Notes: generated by a model not told the origin, from the sequence alone. A stretch of 64,000 nt of DNA from Synergistaceae bacterium UBA1037 (GCA_002316795.1 DCEE01000017.1:38963-102962), one strand, 5' to 3'. Shown: positions 17,996-27,227, counted from the stretch's first letter. Numbers and translations: made by a program.

Positions 17996-18736
17996 TTACA
18001 TAGTCATTCCGCCGTCAACGGCTATGACCTGCCCCTGTATATACTCTGAATCGTCAGAAGCCAGAAAAGCAACTGCTTTAGCTATATCAGACGGAGTACC
18101 TGTCCTTCCGGAGGGGATATTTTTCAACATGGTTTCCCTGATCTCCGGCGGAAGCACCGATGTCATGTCTGTATCTATGTAGCCGGGCGCAACGGCATTT
18201 GCCGTTATTCCCCTTGAACCAACTTCTCTTGCAAGACTCTTGATAAAACCTGTCATTCCTGCCTTGGCAGCTGCATAATTGCACTGGCCGGGATTTCCGA
18301 CAAGCCCGGTAACGGAACTTATCGCTATTATCCTGCCCCACCTGGCCTTCAGCATCGGGCGAAGAGCCTCTCTGGCACAGTAAAACAGTGATGAGAGGTC
18401 TGCCGTAATCACATCGTTCCAATCTTCGTCCTTCATCCTCATCAGAAGATTGTCCCTGGTGATGCCCGCATTGCACACGAGTATTTCTACGGGTCCCAGC
18501 TTGGAGGCAACTGCCGTAAACATCTCTTTCACCTCAGCTGCCGATGATACATCGGCCTTAAAGGCAAATGCTCTTCGTCCGATGGCTTCGATCTCAGCAA
18601 CTGTCTCCCGGGCAGCTTTTTCTGACCTGCTGTAGTTTACTGCGACCGAACATCCCTTTCTGGCCAGTTCAAGGGCTGTTTCCCTGCCAATGCCCCTGCC
18701 GCCGCCTGTTACAAGGGCGATCTTTTCCTTCTGCAT
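17996..18736 (-). CDS. fabG: 3-oxoacyl-ACP reductase
   Basis: NADPH-dependent reduction of 3-oxoacyl-ACP in fatty-acid elongation. A 246-residue short-chain dehydrogenase with the cofactor motif GGGRGIG (11-17), Ser of AISSVTG (about 140-141) and Y-x-x-x-K (Tyr154, Lys158). The usual active-site Asn (VNL-type segment) appears as Asp113 in TADLSS, a conservative but unusual change. I chose the ATG at 18736 (GGGGG upstream), which overlaps the fabD stop; the TTG at 18739 is less likely. Confidence 0.95.
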   Translation of the reverse strand: MQKEKIALVTGGGRGIGRETALELARKGCSVAVNYSRSEKAARETVAEIEAIGRRAFAFKADVSSAAEVKEMFTAVASKLGPVEILVCNAGITRDNLLMRMKDEDWNDVITADLSSLFYCAREALRPMLKARWGRIIAISSVTGLVGNPGQCNYAAAKAGMTGFIKSLAREVGSRGITANAVAPGYIDTDMTSVLPPEIRETMLKNIPSGRTGTPSDIAKAVAFLASDDSEYIQGQVIAVDGGMTM

Positions 18737-19683
18737 CAAATTCCCCCTTTCAAAAACTCAAGTGCCGCATCAAGTTCCTCGGGGCCCGAGACCGGGAAGG
18801 GCCTCTTGTTCTTTGATATTTTTCTTATCAGACCTGAAAGGACACTGCCGGGGCCAAGTTCAATATATCCCTCGGTCCCCTTGTTTTCCATCTCTATAAC
18901 GCTCTGCATCCATAGCACAGGTGAAAATGTCTGCATGTAAAGGGCCTCTTTGAGAGTTCCCACATCCTGTACAGCCTTTGCTGCCGCATTTGTCACTATC
19001 GGACAGCAGGGAACATTCCAGCTGATGTTCTCAAATTCATCCCTGAGTTTTGATCCTACGGGACGCATAAGTTCGCAGTGGAAGGGTGCACTTACCCTGA
19101 GAGGAAGCACCTTTGCCCTGCCTGTCGCTTCTATTGCGGACGAGGCCCTGTCCACTGCGGTTTTGTGTCCTGAGATGACTATCTGTTCCTGCGAATTTAT
19201 GTTGGCAGCTTCACATATCTCACCCTGCGCAGCTTCGTTGCAAAACCCGACAACTTCCTCCATGTTCATCCCTACGATGGCAGACATTGCGCCCACTCCA
19301 AGAGGAACAGCCTCCTGCATCAGAGTTCCCCTGAGATGGACCAGTCTTACTCCGTCAGAGAGGCTTATCGCCCCTGTTGCAACAAGTGAGGTGTATTCTC
19401 CGAGGCTGTGGCCTGCGGCAAGATATGGTTCAAGTTTTTTTCCGTAAGCGCTCTCAAGACCTCTCAATGCAGCTATACTCACTGTGAGGATAGCCGGCTG
19501 GGTTATCGCGGTCTTCATCAGGTCTTCCTTGGTGCCGTTGAATATGAGGTCGCTGATTTTGAATCCCAGCGCCTCGTCCGCCTCTTCAAAAACCATCCTC
19601 GATGCATCGAATTTGTCGTAAAGCTCCTTGCCCATGCCGGGTCTCTGTGCACCCTGTCCCGGGAATATGAGAGAATATTTCAT
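18736..19683 (-). CDS. fabD: Malonyl-CoA:ACP transacylase
   Basis: Loads malonyl groups onto ACP to feed FabH and FabF. The 315 residues have the FPGQGAQ start and the nucleophile GHSLGEY (Ser93), plus the late histidine in APFHCELM. Start and stop overlap fabK and fabG by a few bases, so the operon is tightly coupled. Confidence 0.97.
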   Translation of the reverse strand: MKYSLIFPGQGAQRPGMGKELYDKFDASRMVFEEADEALGFKISDLIFNGTKEDLMKTAITQPAILTVSIAALRGLESAYGKKLEPYLAAGHSLGEYTSLVATGAISLSDGVRLVHLRGTLMQEAVPLGVGAMSAIVGMNMEEVVGFCNEAAQGEICEAANINSQEQIVISGHKTAVDRASSAIEATGRAKVLPLRVSAPFHCELMRPVGSKLRDEFENISWNVPCCPIVTNAAAKAVQDVGTLKEALYMQTFSPVLWMQSVIEMENKGTEGYIELGPGSVLSGLIRKISKNKRPFPVSGPEELDAALEFLKGGI

Positions 19684-20630
19684 CAGTCAGCAAACCTCTT
19701 CAATCTTTCGATCTCCGCCGCCGCGCCATTGATGATGTCCTCTATGATCGCCGCAGCGGGCTCAATTTTTCTGACAAGGCCGGCAGATTGTCCTGCCATC
19801 AGCGAGCCCCATTTTGTATCCCCCTCAACGACAGCAAGCCTCAGTTTGCCTGTGCCAAGTTTCTCGAGCTCTTCTACCGAAGCGCCCCTTTTTTCCAACT
19901 CCTCGAACTCTTTGGAGAGTTTATTCTTGAGGCCCCTCACGGGATGGCCTGTGGACCTGCCGGTCACCACGGTAGCTCTGTCGTTGGACTCAATAATTTT
20001 TTCTTTGTAATTGATGTGGACATTGGACTCGGCAGCACATACGAAGCGGGTGCCTACCTGGACTCCCTCTGCCCCAAGCGCAAATGCAGCTGCCATTCCT
20101 CTTCCGTCGGCGATCCCGCCTGCAGCGATCACAGGTATCGAAATGACATCTGTGACCTGAGGTACAAGGTTCATCGTGGTGATCTCGCCTATGTGTCCGC
20201 CGGCCTCAGTTCCTTCAGCCACTACAGCATCAGCCCCCTGCTTTGACACTCTTTCAGCATGAGCTGTGGATGCAATTACAGGCACCACCACAGTCCCGAG
20301 AGGCTTAAGCCTGTCAAGCACTTTGCCGGGCATACCCGCACCGGTCGTCACGACAGGCACTCTGTACTGGGCAGCGATCTCAAGCGCATCGTCGGCTGTC
20401 GGAGAAAGCAGCATTATGTTCATTGCGAATGGTTTGTCCGTCAATTTTCTTATCTTGACGATCTGTTGTTCCAGAAGTTCAGGCGGCATGCTTGCGGCGG
20501 CAATGACTCCAAGCCCTCCCGCATTGCTCACAGCCGCGGCGAGGTCCGCATCAGCCACCCATGCCATTCCGCCCTGGATCACAGGGTATTTTATTTTTAA
20601 AAGTTGCGTAACACGGTTGTGTTCAAACAT
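19683..20630 (-). CDS. fabK: Enoyl-ACP reductase II (FMN-dependent)
   Basis: Reduces the enoyl-ACP double bond, the last step of each elongation round, using FMN and NAD(P)H. The 315 residues belong to the FabK/2-nitropropane dioxygenase TIM-barrel family: YPVIQGGMAWVAD at the N-terminus, the SNAGGLGVIAA strand, and the FMN phosphate-binding EGTEAGGHIG. Its place inside the fab operon argues for FabK over a nitronate monooxygenase. No fabI is seen here. Organisms relying on FabK are typically insensitive to triclosan. Confidence 0.93.
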   Translation of the reverse strand: MFEHNRVTQLLKIKYPVIQGGMAWVADADLAAAVSNAGGLGVIAAASMPPELLEQQIVKIRKLTDKPFAMNIMLLSPTADDALEIAAQYRVPVVTTGAGMPGKVLDRLKPLGTVVVPVIASTAHAERVSKQGADAVVAEGTEAGGHIGEITTMNLVPQVTDVISIPVIAAGGIADGRGMAAAFALGAEGVQVGTRFVCAAESNVHINYKEKIIESNDRATVVTGRSTGHPVRGLKNKLSKEFEELEKRGASVEELEKLGTGKLRLAVVEGDTKWGSLMAGQSAGLVRKIEPAAAIIEDIINGAAAEIERLKRFAD

Positions 20631-20642
20631 TTTATCTTCCCT

Positions 20643-21608
20643 CTATGCCTGGTAAAGCAGGGCTCCGAGAGTCATGCCTGCGCCAAAGGCAACGAAGCAC
20701 ACTTTGTCTCCGTCCTTTATCCTGCCGGACCCCATAGCCTCGTGAAGCGTTATCATCAGCGATGCCGCGGACGTGTTGCCATACTCGGGGAGGTTTATGA
20801 GCGTCTTTTCCTGTGATACGTTAAGCCTCTTGAAAACTCCGTCGATTATCCTCGTATTGGCCTGGTGGAAGATCCAGAAGTCGATCTCTTCCGGCGTCAG
20901 ACCCGAATCCTGGCAGAATCCCTTTATGAATTTAGGCATTACTGTATTTACAAACTTGAAGACCTCGTTGCCCTTCATCTTAACGATCGGCATGATATGG
21001 TCTTCATCGCTTTCAAGCCTTATCATCTCGTGTCCGGTGCCGTCGGCCAGCAGCCGGGTGGATGTAAACCCGCCATCACCCTCGGCAGCTCCCACCACAC
21101 ATGCCCCGGCACCATCACCAAAGAGGATGCAGGTCCCCCTGTCTGTCCAGTCTATTATGTCTCTGAAAACCTCAGCACCGATAACAAGGACTTTGTCCCA
21201 TATCCCGCTCGATATTCCTGATGCCGCCACTGAAAGTGCGGTGAGGCTTCCCGTGCATCCGGCCTGGATGTCTATCGCTCCGGCATTAACAGCCCCAATC
21301 ATTCCCTGGACCTTGCAGGAGACGCTCGGAAATACCGTGTCGGGCGAATTTGTCCCGACAAGGACCATGTCCAGCTGATCTGCCGTCAATCCTGCATCCT
21401 CAAGGGCAAGTACCGCAGCCCTGTATGCAAGGTCGCTGCATTTTTCTCCTTCAACGGCAAAGTGTCTCTTGCTTATGCCGGTCCTCTCGACGATCCACTG
21501 GTCGTTGGTCTCGACGATTTTTTCGAAATCCTTGTTCGTCATGATTTTTTCCGGGATATATTTGCTGGTCCCCAGTATTTTTGTTTTCCTGCCCGTGTAT
21601 TTGATCAT
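20643..21608 (-). CDS. fabH: 3-oxoacyl-ACP synthase III
   Basis: Starts fatty-acid synthesis by condensing acetyl-CoA (or a branched acyl-CoA) with malonyl-ACP. The 321 residues have Cys118 in QAGCTG, His in FHQANTRI (near 248) and Asn in EYGNTSAAS (near 278), the normal triad. The start overlaps the plsX stop (ATGA). Whether branched primers are used cannot be read from the sequence. Confidence 0.96.
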   Translation of the reverse strand: MIKYTGRKTKILGTSKYIPEKIMTNKDFEKIVETNDQWIVERTGISKRHFAVEGEKCSDLAYRAAVLALEDAGLTADQLDMVLVGTNSPDTVFPSVSCKVQGMIGAVNAGAIDIQAGCTGSLTALSVAASGISSGIWDKVLVIGAEVFRDIIDWTDRGTCILFGDGAGACVVGAAEGDGGFTSTRLLADGTGHEMIRLESDEDHIMPIVKMKGNEVFKFVNTVMPKFIKGFCQDSGLTPEEIDFWIFHQANTRIIDGVFKRLNVSQEKTLINLPEYGNTSAASLMITLHEAMGSGRIKDGDKVCFVAFGAGMTLGALLYQA

Positions 21609-22609
21609 TCTGCACCACCCCTGGCTATTTCTTCTCTGATCCTTCCAACTCCGTTATGTTCTACAAAATTCGCCGCGCTCAGTATGGCATATGATATTGC
21701 CTTTCTCTTGGAACGGCCGTGTACCTTTATGACCGTACCGTTCACGCCAAGCACGGGAGATCCGCCGGCTTTTTCCCAGTCAAACCTTCCAAGCACCCTT
21801 TTCATGGCTGGCCACATAAAGAGGAGCCCTACCTTGGGCAGCAGATGGTTAACATACTCTTCCTTGAACTGGTTCTTAAGCAGTTCACCAAGGCCTTCCC
21901 CGAATTTAATGACAACGTTGCCGGTAAAGCCGTCGCAGACGATAACGTCAGATACGCCGTTCGGTATGTCGTTCGCCTCGGCAAATCCCTGGTAATTCAG
22001 ATCACTGTTCTCTATCAGCTGTCTTGCAGCAGATATGACATCGTCTCCCTTTGTAAGCTCCTCTCCCATGTTGAGCAGCCTTACAGAGGGGTTTTCAACA
22101 TTCCTGAACAGCTTCATGTAAATGGACCCCATCTGTGCAAACTGAAAAAGGTTTATTGGTTTGCATCTGACGGTACCCCCCACATCCATCAGGAGGGTAG
22201 GCCTGTTAAGCACAGGGAGCATTGCACCAAGTCCGGGCCTGTCAATGCCGGGTATGCGTCCGAGGAGGATCACTCCCCCGGCGGCTATTGCTCCCGTGTT
22301 GCCTGATGATACTATGCCGGCTGCCTCTCCGGACCTTACCATTTCAAACCCTATTACAAGGCTTGAATTCTTTTTTCTTCTTATGGAGATCGAGGGAGAG
22401 TCTCCCCCGTTTATCACTTCGTCCGCCGGAACTATGTTCAGCCTGGAGCGGACGTTTTTTTCTGCCTTTTCAATAATTGGTTTTATTTTTTCGCTGTCAC
22501 CTATCAGCGCAACGGAAAGGTGCGGCTGTTCGCGGCAGGCAAGTATCGCTCCGTTGCACGGCTCTAACGGAGCATGGTCCCCTCCCATTGCATCAAGTGC
22601 TATCAGCAT
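21605..22609 (-). CDS. plsX: Phosphate acyltransferase PlsX
   Basis: Makes acyl-phosphate from acyl-ACP for the PlsY route of phospholipid synthesis. The 334-residue protein starts with the typical MLIALDAMGGDHAP, and has the SGNTGAIAA and CDGFTGNV motifs. It is the first enzyme gene after fapR, an order typical of FapR-controlled operons. Confidence 0.96.
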   Translation of the reverse strand: MLIALDAMGGDHAPLEPCNGAILACREQPHLSVALIGDSEKIKPIIEKAEKNVRSRLNIVPADEVINGGDSPSISIRRKKNSSLVIGFEMVRSGEAAGIVSSGNTGAIAAGGVILLGRIPGIDRPGLGAMLPVLNRPTLLMDVGGTVRCKPINLFQFAQMGSIYMKLFRNVENPSVRLLNMGEELTKGDDVISAARQLIENSDLNYQGFAEANDIPNGVSDVIVCDGFTGNVVIKFGEGLGELLKNQFKEEYVNHLLPKVGLLFMWPAMKRVLGRFDWEKAGGSPVLGVNGTVIKVHGRSKRKAISYAILSAANFVEHNGVGRIREEIARGGAE

Positions 22610-22623
22610 CTCTTTTCCCCCAT

Positions 22624-23193
22624 CTATGCCAGTTCTTCAGAATTTTTTGCAACTACTACGAATCTTCCGACGAATACTTCCCTGTCAGCAACACGCGTAT
22701 GAACACTGACAACGTATTTGTCACCTTTGTGGGTCCCCACTTTTGACCTGGCAAATATCCTTTCACCTACAAAAGCCGCGCGCCGGTACCTTAGCCTTGC
22801 AGAGCCGACCACGACCATTTCCCTGTCTATGGTTGCGATAGCAAGAGTCGCAGCCTGGGCGTATATATAGTAATCACCAACAAGATTGGTATGCCTGAAC
22901 GCCATGTCCCTGGTCGTGTTCAGGACAGAGAGGGCCCACCCATCGGGCTCAAGTTCAATAAGTTCGCCTACGACTTCTTCAGCTCTTAAAGATTTGAGCC
23001 TGCTTGTTGCCTGCTCGGCCATGGTACGCATCCTCTCCCTCAGCTCAGGAATGGAGAGGATCCCGCGGTCAAGACGCACGGTACTCATACTCACTCCAAG
23101 GGAGACGGCTATCTCTTCGTCAGTCATGAGTGGGTTGGTCGATATGAGCTCTATCAGCTGTTTGTGCCTCTGCTTCTTAAGTTCTGAGCGCAT
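22624..23193 (-). CDS. fapR: Transcription factor FapR (fatty-acid and phospholipid regulator)
   Basis: Repressor of lipid-synthesis genes that is released by malonyl-CoA. The 189 residues have an N-terminal helix-turn-helix (MTDEEIAVSLGVSMSTVRLDR, around 22-42) and a C-terminal hot-dog effector domain (from about 80; FRHTNLVGDYYIYAQAA). I chose the ATG at 23193 (GGGAG upstream) over a TTG 18 bases earlier. It leads the fab operon and has a FapR-like operator in its own promoter, so it is probably autoregulated. Confidence 0.93.
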   Translation of the reverse strand: MRSELKKQRHKQLIELISTNPLMTDEEIAVSLGVSMSTVRLDRGILSIPELRERMRTMAEQATSRLKSLRAEEVVGELIELEPDGWALSVLNTTRDMAFRHTNLVGDYYIYAQAATLAIATIDREMVVVGSARLRYRRAAFVGERIFARSKVGTHKGDKYVVSVHTRVADREVFVGRFVVVAKNSEELA

Positions 23194-23217
23194 TAAGGCA
23201 TCTCCCGGCAAAAGTAA

Positions 23218-23234
23218 TTGTTAGCAGGTCATAA
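23218..23234 (-). promoter_or_regulatory. FapR-like operator
   Basis: On the minus strand TTATGACCTGCTAACAA, matching the TTAnnACCTnnTAnnAA pattern known to me from Bacillus FapR sites. It lies 9-25 bases downstream of the -10 box, over the expected transcription start, a good position for repression. Confidence 0.6.
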
Positions 23235-23242
23235 CACCAGAC

Positions 23243-23271
23243 AAGATATTACAGAAATTGAAAGTTGTCAA
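23243..23271 (-). promoter_or_regulatory. Promoter of the fapR-fab operon
   Basis: Perfect TTGACA and TATCTT with a 17-base spacer on the minus strand, about 50 bases before the fapR start. Confidence 0.75.
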
Positions 23272-23363
23272 TAACAAATCACGGGTACAACATTTTTTTA
23301 AAGGCACGGTAAGCCAATGGCCATCAGCCTTACCATGACTTATGACAAGGGGCCATAATATAA

Positions 23364-23400
23364 GATCCGGAGCAAAAGGGATGACCCTTTGCTCCGGATC
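23364..23400 (-). terminator. Terminator-like hairpin after rpmF
   Basis: A long stem of about 15 bp (GATCCGGAGCAAA with its complement) begins 18 bases past the rpmF stop. The following sequence is T-rich but has no pure T run. It separates the ackA-yceD-rpmF unit from the fapR operon. Confidence 0.7.
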
Positions 23401-23417
23401 TTTCAGATTTCGTTCCA

Positions 23418-23624
23418 TTAATCCTTAGCGGCTGCAGAGGCTTCTGAAACCTTTATAACCTGGCGTCCCTTGTAGTAACCGCATGCAGGGCAGGCTTTGT
23501 ATGTTTCTATCATCTCGCCGCAATGGGTGCAGGCCGTGAGACTTGGTCCTGAAAGAGCACCTAGCCACTGTGCCTTGCGGTTGTGTGTACGTGAGTGGGA
23601 TACTCGCCTTTTTGGAGTTGCCAT
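23418..23624 (-). CDS. rpmF: 50S ribosomal protein L32
   Basis: The 68-residue large-subunit protein with the MATPKRRVSHSRT start and a CTHC/CPAC zinc ribbon (about 32-49), the zinc-binding form of L32. It follows yceD, the usual pair at the head of fatty-acid operons. Confidence 0.97.
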   Translation of the reverse strand: MATPKRRVSHSRTHNRKAQWLGALSGPSLTACTHCGEMIETYKACPACGYYKGRQVIKVSEASAAAKD

Positions 23625-23698
23625 AATTTGTTCCCCCCTTAAATCTTCAGCGAAAATGTCGCCTGTGCAATTCTATCACTTTTTTACTTTTTATGCAG

Positions 23699-24289
23699 TC
23701 AGTTATTTTCCCGGTCTTTCTGCACTAAAGATCTGAGTACTTCAAAGCGCGGATCGCCCTCGTCATCAGTACAGGAGCATGACGACTTATTGAGATCGGC
23801 TCCGCATTTGGGACAGAGTCCCCTGCACTCCTGCGAGCAGACAGGTGCGGACGGAAGAAGCGTTATCAGGACCTCCCAGATCAGAGGGCCAAGGTCTATC
23901 TCATCCTCCCATGAGTCAAGGATCATGACCTCTTCGTCTCCGTCTGCTTCAAAATCCGGTTCGGCTCTTTTGTCCTCTTCTTTGTCCAGTGAGAAAAGAT
24001 ACCTTAATTCTCCCTCAATTGCAACCCCCGCAGGTTCAAGACATCTTGAACATGGTACATTCAACCTTCCGGATACCGATATGGAGGTGATTATCCGGCC
24101 TTCCGTCCTGTAAGCCTCAACTTTGACCTCAAGGGGGCCCTCCACGGAGTAAAGCTGTCCCCAATAACTGATCTTCCTGTCAGCCGAAACAAAAAAACTT
24201 TCCGTAAAAGGAGTGCCGTCCTTCGGGACAGCCGGGATGACAAGCCTGTGATGCCAGCTGTTGGGCGCGGCTTCGATATGCTCAGCCAT
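23699..24289 (-). CDS. YceD/DUF177 family protein
   Basis: A 196-residue member of the YceD family, linked in other bacteria to 23S rRNA accumulation; its molecular role is not settled. The core VPCSRCLEPAGV (around 75) and acidic middle are typical. The C-terminal part carries more cysteines (CSQECRGLCPKCG, then CSC), which with the first pair could bind zinc. I chose the ATG at 24289 because GGAG is just upstream; it follows the ackA stop by 10 bases and precedes rpmF. Confidence 0.9.
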   Translation of the reverse strand: MAEHIEAAPNSWHHRLVIPAVPKDGTPFTESFFVSADRKISYWGQLYSVEGPLEVKVEAYRTEGRIITSISVSGRLNVPCSRCLEPAGVAIEGELRYLFSLDKEEDKRAEPDFEADGDEEVMILDSWEDEIDLGPLIWEVLITLLPSAPVCSQECRGLCPKCGADLNKSSCSCTDDEGDPRFEVLRSLVQKDRENN

Positions 24290-24299
24290 TATTCTCCGG

Positions 24300-25496
24300 T
24301 CATCTGGCCTCGCAGCAGCGTTTGGTATCCCTTGCAATGACCATTTCCTCGTCTGTCGGAACGACCATTACCGCTACCCTTGAATCCGGGGTGCTGAAAA
24401 TGACCTCTTTCCCGCGGACCTTGTTCTTCGCGGGGTCGATCTTCACTCCCATGAATTCCAAGCCCCTGCAAACCTCTTCACGGAACGAAACTCCGTTTTC
24501 CCCTATGCCTGCAGTGAAGACCAGTACATCTATTCCGCCCATCGCGGCAGCATAAGAACCGATATACTTCTTGACATGGTAGATGAGCATTTCCTGCGCA
24601 AGCTTAGCGCGTTCGTCACCCTTCTCAGCGGCTTCCTCAACATCGCGGAGGTCGCTTGATATGCCGGAGACGCCCTGAAGGCCGCTCTTTTTGTGGACTA
24701 TGTCGCTTACCGTCTTTACGTCACCATGCTTCTCCATCAGGTAGAGCATTACCGACGGGTCCAGATTTCCGCTGCGTGTCCCCATAAGAACTCCTTCAGC
24801 CGTACCGTAGCCGAGGCTCGTATCTACCGATTGGCCGCCGTCAACAGCAGTGATGGAGCTTCCGTTTCCGAGGTGACATGTAACTGTCTTGAGTTCCTCA
24901 ACCGGCCTTCCCAGTATCTCGGCTGCCCTGTTGGCTACGTAGTAATGGCTGGTGCCGTGGAAGCCATAGCGGCGCACCCTGTCTTCCTCGTAATAGCTGT
25001 AAGGAATGCCGTATGTAAAGGCCTTCGGGGGCATTGACTGATGGAAGGCTGTGTCAAAGACGACTACGTTCGGTGTCCCCGGGAGGACTTCCATGAGAGC
25101 ACGGACACCCTGAAGGTTCGCCGGGTTGTGGAGTGGCGCAAGATGGATAACTTCTTCTATTGCCTTGATGACTTCGGGTGTGACAAGCACTGACGACGTG
25201 AACTTCTCTCCGCCGTGGACCATCCTGTGTCCTGCCGCCGAAAGCTCGCTCAGGTCTTTTATAACACCATGTTCGGGATCGATGAGCATTTCAAGTACAT
25301 ACTTGATCGCTACTGTATGGTTCGGGAAATCAACTTCACGGGACACCGGGTCTTTCCCTGTTTTCGTATGTTTGATCTTTGAGCCGTCAATGCCGATGCG
25401 CTCAACAAGCCCCTTGGCAAGGACAGCTTCACCGTCCATGTCGATAAGCTGATACTTGAAAGAAGAACTTCCGCAGTTAAGAACTAGAATTTTCAT
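24300..25496 (-). CDS. ackA: Acetate kinase
   Basis: Makes ATP and acetate from acetyl phosphate, the energy-yielding end of fermentation. The 398 residues have the MKILVLNCGSSSFKY phosphate-binding start, HRMVHGGEKF, and the catalytic VVFDTAFHQSMP. The frame is open for 49 codons upstream, but the family's N-terminus is at the ATG at 25496. No pta gene is adjacent. It probably leads the unit with yceD and rpmF. Confidence 0.96.
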   Translation of the reverse strand: MKILVLNCGSSSFKYQLIDMDGEAVLAKGLVERIGIDGSKIKHTKTGKDPVSREVDFPNHTVAIKYVLEMLIDPEHGVIKDLSELSAAGHRMVHGGEKFTSSVLVTPEVIKAIEEVIHLAPLHNPANLQGVRALMEVLPGTPNVVVFDTAFHQSMPPKAFTYGIPYSYYEEDRVRRYGFHGTSHYYVANRAAEILGRPVEELKTVTCHLGNGSSITAVDGGQSVDTSLGYGTAEGVLMGTRSGNLDPSVMLYLMEKHGDVKTVSDIVHKKSGLQGVSGISSDLRDVEEAAEKGDERAKLAQEMLIYHVKKYIGSYAAAMGGIDVLVFTAGIGENGVSFREEVCRGLEFMGVKIDPAKNKVRGKEVIFSTPDSRVAVMVVPTDEEMVIARDTKRCCEAR

Positions 25497-25577
25497 TAGA
25501 ATGAGATTGCCTCCCTTATTCTGATTATCCCCGCACCTTTGTGGTATTCTTACCATAAGAGGACGGTGATTGAATAT

Positions 25578-26795
25578 ATGCATACTCCCATAACAGGGAT
25601 AGTTGCCGAATATAACCCGCTCCACCACGGACACAGGCATCATATGGACCAGGCCCGCACACTCTCCGGTGCCGAGGGCATCATAGTCGTGCTCTCCTCA
25701 AACTTTGTCCAAAGAGGAGAACCTGCCCTGATCTCAAAGTGGGAGAGGACAAAGGCCGCCCTTGGATGCGGAGCTGACCTGGTGCTTGAGCTTCCTCTCG
25801 TCTTTTCTGCCCACAACGCAGGAGTATTCGCAAATGCCGCCGTCGACATCCTGGCAATGACAGGCATCGTAACACACATTTCCTTTGGGTTGGAATCCCC
25901 CGACTGGCAAATGGACAAAATCTTAGATATTCTAATCGAAGAACCGGAACCTTTCAAGTTTTGTTTAAAAGAAGAACTTGACAAAGGCTTTTCTTTTGTT
26001 GAATCGAGGGCCGCGGCTCTTGACCGTATGATCCCCGGAACAGCCGAAAAGCTGAAAGGTTCGAATAATTCCCTTGCACTATCATACATGCTCAGGATAA
26101 AGAAACAAAATTGGGAAATAGATGCCGTTCCGGTAAAGAGGCTTGGTGCAGGATATCACGAAAATGAGCTTGCCGAATTTTCAAGCGCAACTGCTGTAAG
26201 GAAAGCTATTTCAAAAGGAAAAGTCTCGGAAGCCCTCTCGCAGCTCCCTGATTTTTCAGCAGGGATATTAAATGAGGCGATCGGAAAAGGACGGACCTGC
26301 ACCGACGAAGGAAAGCTGTGGAATATTCTCCGCTCCAAACTCGTATCAATGTCACCCGAAGAGATCTCAAATTACGCAGAGATAGGAGAGGGCATAGAGT
26401 ACCTGCTGAGAGAAAAAGCTATAGTGAGCTCATCCTTCACCGAGTGGGGGAAGGCGTGCACCAGCAGGAGATATCCGCTGGGGCGGATACAGAGGCATGG
26501 CATTCACATACTTATCGGCCTCGAACATTGGACGAACAGGGCATTCCAAAGGATAGGGCCGCCCTACATAAGAGTGCTGGGAATGAACGGAAAAGGCAGA
26601 AAAATGCTGAGGCGCATGAGTAAGACAGCATCTTTGCCCGTTATCACAAGGTGCGGCGCCGCTTCTTCAATATCCGATGCCGCGTCAAAAGTCATGAACT
26701 ATGAACTCATAGGATCCGAGATATGGGAGCAGCTCGTGACTGAGGGAGAATTCGGAAGGGAACATTCCAGAAAGATCATTATAAGCGGGGAATAA
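25578..26795 (+). CDS. tmcAL: tRNA(Met) cytidine acetate ligase TmcAL (YlbM)
   Basis: In Bacillus this family uses acetate and ATP to acetylate C34 of the elongator tRNA-Met anticodon. The 405-residue protein opens with GIVAEYNPLHHGHRHH, the nucleotidyltransferase HxGH motif, and keeps the SNFVQRGEPA and GCGADLVLELP segments. The ATG at 25578 matches the family start. It is divergent from ackA, with about 80 bases between, and the neighbouring acetate chemistry is suggestive but may be coincidental. Confidence 0.9.
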   Translation: MHTPITGIVAEYNPLHHGHRHHMDQARTLSGAEGIIVVLSSNFVQRGEPALISKWERTKAALGCGADLVLELPLVFSAHNAGVFANAAVDILAMTGIVTHISFGLESPDWQMDKILDILIEEPEPFKFCLKEELDKGFSFVESRAAALDRMIPGTAEKLKGSNNSLALSYMLRIKKQNWEIDAVPVKRLGAGYHENELAEFSSATAVRKAISKGKVSEALSQLPDFSAGILNEAIGKGRTCTDEGKLWNILRSKLVSMSPEEISNYAEIGEGIEYLLREKAIVSSSFTEWGKACTSRRYPLGRIQRHGIHILIGLEHWTNRAFQRIGPPYIRVLGMNGKGRKMLRRMSKTASLPVITRCGAASSISDAASKVMNYELIGSEIWEQLVTEGEFGREHSRKIIISGE

Positions 26796-26798
26796 TAT

Positions 26799-27224
26799 AT
26801 GGGCATCGTATACAAATGTGGGATGACATCGATGGATTTTGAAAGGGTGGCAGATATGCTCTCGCAGGCATACTGGTCCCTCGGCATAAAGGCGGGTGAG
26901 ATGAAAAAAGCGGCGGCAAATTCTGCCCTTGTGATCGGAGCTTTTTCCGAAGACGGCAGACAGATAGCTTATGGCCGTGTTATCTCAGACAAAACAAGAT
27001 TTGCATACCTGACAGACTTTTATGTTGACGTGGAGTTCAGGCAAAAAGGCATCTGCCGTCAAATGGTGAAGCTTGTCATGGACCATCCCGACCTTGCCGA
27101 CGTCTACCAGTGGCTTCTAGTCACAGGGGACGCGCACGGGCTTTACGAAAAATGCGGATTCAAAGTCATTTCCCGTCCGCTGGATTTCATGGAGATCCGA
27201 AACCCACGTCCGAAGGACAGGTGA
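26799..27224 (+). CDS. GNAT-family N-acetyltransferase
   Basis: A 141-residue GCN5-related acetyltransferase: the acetyl-CoA-binding stretch DFYVDVEFRQKGICRQMV (around 69-86, R-x-x-G-x-C/G form) and a C-terminal LYEKCGFKVI. The substrate is unknown. Starts three bases after tmcAL with GGGGAA upstream, so the two are co-transcribed; it converges on coaD. Confidence 0.85.
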   Translation: MGIVYKCGMTSMDFERVADMLSQAYWSLGIKAGEMKKAAANSALVIGAFSEDGRQIAYGRVISDKTRFAYLTDFYVDVEFRQKGICRQMVKLVMDHPDLADVYQWLLVTGDAHGLYEKCGFKVISRPLDFMEIRNPRPKDR

Positions 27225-27227
27225 CGA

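Noticed and set aside
23221..23418. 65-codon minus-strand open frame between rpmF and fapR
   Set aside because: It runs through the terminator hairpin, the fapR promoter and the operator, so it is chance coding.
25497..25643. 49-codon N-terminal extension of ackA
   Set aside because: Acetate kinases begin at MKILVLNCGSSS, and the extension overlaps the tmcAL 5' region.
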